From the NCBI GenBank assembly GCA_965230215.1, contig CBDDKN010000001.1, positions 186,001 to 250,000 on the forward strand: DNA of 64,000 nt, given 5' to 3'. This stretch comes from RFSX01 sp965230215 (GTDB taxonomy: Bacteria; Bacteroidota; Bacteroidia; Chitinophagales; Saprospiraceae). A program made the translations under genes and the position numbers. How positions within the stretch are numbered: the stretch's first letter is position 1; the number at the start of each line of letters is the position of its first letter. Of the stretch, positions 61,383 to 64,000 are shown piece after piece. Under the pieces are notes generated by a model, which made no database searches, was not told the origin of the DNA, and worked only from the letters and a program-made list of their open reading frames with translations.

Positions 61383-62099
61383 CTACTTATCTCCATCATA
61401 AAGTTTAATCTTACTCAGGTTGAATCCTATCAAGACTGACATAAAAAGTCCGGTCCCGTCCTCATATACGATGCCGTCTGGTTGTGGCTTGCCTTGATAG
61501 GAGTATACGAATACCTGCTCTTGGAATCTCTCTCTTCCAAAGGAATAGTGTACATTAAATGAGGCTGTAAAATAAAATGGCAATTGAAGGTTAAAATCTA
61601 TACCAACTGATGGAATGAGTTGAGTCCTTTCAAAAGACTCGACTGTTACAAAACCTTGGTAATTGGGATCAATTCCTTGTTCTAATACAAATCCGGTAAA
61701 CTTTTCTGCGAGTACACGTGAAGACTCAGATATAATACCGATATAAGGTATAATATTAGCTCCTTTTTCCAGATCAAAAAAAACAAAGCCTAAATCAAAA
61801 AAGTATCTCTCCAAATCAGTAGCATGATAACCAACACCATTCCATATTGGAGAATTAACTTTAAAATTCGTCCACCCTTTAAACGTTGAGTAGCCGACTC
61901 TAAAATTCATCCTTTTGATCTGCTTCTCAATTGAAAAAGTAAAAACAGGCGTTTCTAAAGAAGGTTGATACCCATTCACTATAGGTGCTTCGATATTTGA
62001 CTTATAAGTATAATCACCGATACCAACTTTTACTATCTGTCCTTGCATAGGCAATGAACAACTCATAAGGAGAATAGCTGCTATAATGAACTTATACAT
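61383..62099 (-). CDS. Hypothetical outer-membrane beta-barrel-like protein
   Basis: A 238-residue exported protein (MYKFIIAAILLMSCSLPMQGQ). The mature part has alternating hydrophobic strands with aromatic residues: VFTFSIEKQIKRMNFRVGYSTFKGWTNF, YFFDLGFVFFDLEKG, IIPYIGIISESSRVL and FMSVLIGFNLSKIKLY. This fits a small outer-membrane barrel; no family is named. ATG 62099 is used. AT-rich, in a run of minus-strand accessory genes. Confidence 0.65.
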   Translation of the reverse strand: MYKFIIAAILLMSCSLPMQGQIVKVGIGDYTYKSNIEAPIVNGYQPSLETPVFTFSIEKQIKRMNFRVGYSTFKGWTNFKVNSPIWNGVGYHATDLERYFFDLGFVFFDLEKGANIIPYIGIISESSRVLAEKFTGFVLEQGIDPNYQGFVTVESFERTQLIPSVGIDFNLQLPFYFTASFNVHYSFGRERFQEQVFVYSYQGKPQPDGIVYEDGTGLFMSVLIGFNLSKIKLYDGDK

Positions 62100-62316
62100 A
62101 TATCGAATGTGTAAAACTAATATAAGCAATTTGTGAGGGGGTTTCTGATGATTAATTCTCCATTTGGACCTTAAACTTTAAAGAATTGTCTTTGAGGACT
62201 TTTTTATGTTCGCCCTCCGAATCTACACGTTAGATCGCTGGTAATTGAAATGATTTAACTTTCTAAGGTATAACTAATTATTCGATAGAGACAGCAATAA
62301 ACTCTTTAGAGAATAT

Positions 62317-62751
62317 TTATATTCTCCCGTTTTCATTCTTTAGTTTATACACATAATGAACTCCTGAAGGGCCTTTTTGATATGTGACATTAAATATCAA
62401 CAGCTTGTCCACGGAAACTGTTGATGTCATTCTAACAGACCAAATTTTATTGAGATCATTCGATCTCAAAACTGGACTTAAATTTCCATTGAATATTTTA
62501 TTTCGATTTATATTATAATTTTTATCAATGAAGTAACTGTTCGGATTTGCAATATCGAAGTAGTATAATACGGTATCACTTTCTTGATAACTTCTGAATA
62601 TCATAGTTTCTTTAAGCTCCTTTAATGTGAGATCTATTAATTGTTCCTCGAATGGAATCTCGATGGCTTTGGTCTTATATTGTGTTTTACATGATTGCAC
62701 AAAACAAGTACTAATCGCAAGAAACATTAAAACTTGTAGATAGTATTTCAT
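62317..62751 (-). CDS. Hypothetical lipoprotein
   Basis: A 144-residue lipoprotein (signal MKYYLQVLMFLAISTCFVQSC). The mature region begins KTQYKTKAIEIPFEEQLIDL and contains YYFDIANPNSYFIDKNYNIN and VDKLLIFNVTYQKGPSGVHYVYKL. No family recognised. ATG 62751 is preferred over starts that lengthen the signal. The gene is AT-rich like its neighbours. Confidence 0.6.
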   Translation of the reverse strand: MKYYLQVLMFLAISTCFVQSCKTQYKTKAIEIPFEEQLIDLTLKELKETMIFRSYQESDTVLYYFDIANPNSYFIDKNYNINRNKIFNGNLSPVLRSNDLNKIWSVRMTSTVSVDKLLIFNVTYQKGPSGVHYVYKLKNENGRI

Positions 62752-62790
62752 CATTAATAAAAGCCTGGTCAAATATTAATGCTATTTGAC

Positions 62791-63186
62791 TTAATATCTT
62801 CTAATTGAATCTTTTTTTGGCCCAATCTCAATTATTTTAATACCATTATTTATTTCTTCAATTTCTTCAATTTCTTCATAACCATATAAGTAGTTTAAAA
62901 GTGCTGCTGTTGCTTCTTTATTGTTGTTGTATTCAATTTCGAATTGGTCAGCCTCTAATTCTGGAAATCTAGATCTGATATGATTTATTATTTCAAGGGT
63001 AATAATACTATCATTAAGTTCACTCTTGCTCTTGACAATAGACTGGAAATAATCAAATGAGATATTGGTCATTTTATTGGTCTTATAAAACTCCATTAGT
63101 TTATTGGATCTTTCATCACTGGATTGTGTTGAACCGACCCCTGCATATAAAAGCATTAAAAGGCAATAAATATATTTGGTAAACAT
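62791..63186 (-). CDS. Hypothetical exported protein
   Basis: A 131-residue protein with signal peptide (YIYCLLMLLYAGVGSTQS). The mature part is helical and ends with a short tandem of EEI units (YEEIEEIEEINNGIKIIEIG). No family recognised. It begins 39 bases upstream of the lipoprotein gene at 62317-62751 and may be co-transcribed with it. Confidence 0.55.
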   Translation of the reverse strand: MFTKYIYCLLMLLYAGVGSTQSSDERSNKLMEFYKTNKMTNISFDYFQSIVKSKSELNDSIITLEIINHIRSRFPELEADQFEIEYNNNKEATAALLNYLYGYEEIEEIEEINNGIKIIEIGPKKDSIRRY

Positions 63187-63481
63187 ATCAATAAGTTGTT
63201 CAAAAAAGGTATCAATATCCTTTTAGGGAAACTAAAAGCTCACGTCCCAGATCTTTATAAATATAGGCATTTCCTGGCTCATCCATTGCCTTAAATCATG
63301 TGTCTGTTATATTATTATGTAACCGATGGCATATGAACGTATCCCAAATAACTTCCTATCGCCATTCAGATCATTTTACATTAACACATCTACATATTAC
63401 AAGGTGTGAACGTTATAGTGACATAGCAATCCTTAAAGAGTTATACCATTATAGATTATATAATTCTTTAAATATTAATTT

Positions 63482-64000
63482 ATGAAGTACTTACTAATCA
63501 TTATTTCCATTGTATTGCTAGCCTCTTGTTCACGCGAAGATTCGATTCCAGAAAATGTTGATGGATTAGATTTAATTGCCGATGCGCAACACAGCAGTGC
63601 TCAGAACAACAAACAACTTACTGAATTACTTCAAGATGATGTATTCTATGCCAAAATTGAAGGAATTAAAGAAACCATAGGTTTTATGCAAGAGCCATGT
63701 ACATGGCAAGTACCTAACAATTGTACCAGTTTTCAAGGGGGAGGTATACTGACCTATGCCGGATGTGAATTTGACTTTAGCTTCACTGTAATAAGTTGTC
63801 CTGGTGGTCAATATTTCTTACAGGATGTAAGTTACACGGTAGTCACAGGTTGTAGCTTGTCAGGCTTATTGACCAGCCCTACCTGGGCTACAGAAGCCAA
63901 TAACCTGATCTTAGCAGCCTTTTCTTCTGCGATGGAGGATTTGAATTTTGCCAATGATCCGAATTCTATCTACAGCATTATTCTTCCTAAGAAGTGTACA
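63482..64000 (+). CDS. Lipoprotein, truncated by the window end
   Basis: The frame is open from ATG 63482 to the last base (173 codons). It begins with a lipoprotein signal (MKYLLIIISIVLLASC) and continues SREDSIPENVDGLDLIADAQHS. The mature part contains several Cys (PCTWQVPNNCTSF, YAGCEF, ISCPGG, TGCSLSG), suggesting disulfides. No family is recognised. The 295 bases before it (63187-63481) are AT-rich and show no gene or clear promoter. Confidence 0.7.
   Translation, partial: MKYLLIIISIVLLASCSREDSIPENVDGLDLIADAQHSSAQNNKQLTELLQDDVFYAKIEGIKETIGFMQEPCTWQVPNNCTSFQGGGILTYAGCEFDFSFTVISCPGGQYFLQDVSYTVVTGCSLSGLLTSPTWATEANNLILAAFSSAMEDLNFANDPNSIYSIILPKKCT

Noticed and set aside
62830..62880. EEI tandem units as a microsatellite phase-variation tract
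   Set aside because: The units are few and keep frame whatever the copy number, so no on/off switching is expected.

Overview
The window looks like chromosomal DNA from a gliding-type member of the Bacteroidota, probably near the Saprospiria or Chitinophagia. The evidence is type IX secretion C-terminal sorting domains, a gliding-motility C-terminal domain, an ECF sigma/FecR/TonB-receptor/DUF4249 locus, DUF3810 and DUF1573 proteins, many lipoboxes, and AT-rich promoters ending in the Bacteroidota -7 element TAnnTTTG just ahead of start codons. No phage or insertion sequence was seen. This assignment is inference from gene content.

Layout. 1-9.2 kb: end of a large surface adhesin, mnmA, a lipoprotein, rimM, a methyltransferase-like gene, a 931-residue FG-GAP/UnbV surface protein, then DoxX, a His-rich lipoprotein, a GIY-YIG protein and tRNA-His. 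9.4-15.7 kb: ECF sigma, FecR anti-sigma, TonB-dependent receptor, DUF4249 lipoprotein and a Crp/Fnr regulator; tRNA-Ser follows. 15.9-25 kb: metabolic genes (quinone-reductase-like dehydrogenase, SDR, acyl-CoA-dehydrogenase-associated phosphotransferase type, frameshifted sodium:solute symporter plus Gfo/Idh/MocA dehydrogenase, pfkA-cutA, 3-hydroxyacyl-CoA dehydrogenase). 25-37 kb: PPK2, DUF58, thioredoxin, exonuclease VII, a TonB protein, dapF, etfBA, a bifunctional nuclease, threonine aldolase and a Nudix-like regulator. 37-45 kb: frameshifted lepA, an AAA ATPase/VWA pair with an upstream coiled-coil gene, a PolB-like exonuclease and rpe. 45-56.6 kb: a second TonB-receptor locus, then an ECF sigma factor followed by a membrane protein and a 1559-residue cohesin/dockerin-like secreted protein. 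56.6-64 kb is accessory: a small ORF, a Kunitz-domain lipoprotein, an unusual hairpin-rich locus around initiator tRNA-Met, small secreted proteins and a HipBA toxin-antitoxin pair with clear operators.

Functional themes. EtfAB, the 3-hydroxyacyl-CoA dehydrogenase, the SDR, the oxidoreductase and the phosphotransferase point to fatty-acid or acyl-CoA turnover. The two ECF sigma loci and several type IX substrates point to regulated surface display and nutrient uptake.

Unusual structure. Convergent genes here almost always end with abutting or overlapping stop codons. Two conserved genes (symporter, lepA) carry frameshifts that may be assembly errors. The most interesting unexplained stretch is 57.45-58.07 kb, where a chain of perfect hairpins flanks tRNA-fMet together with partial copies of the tRNA's own ends.
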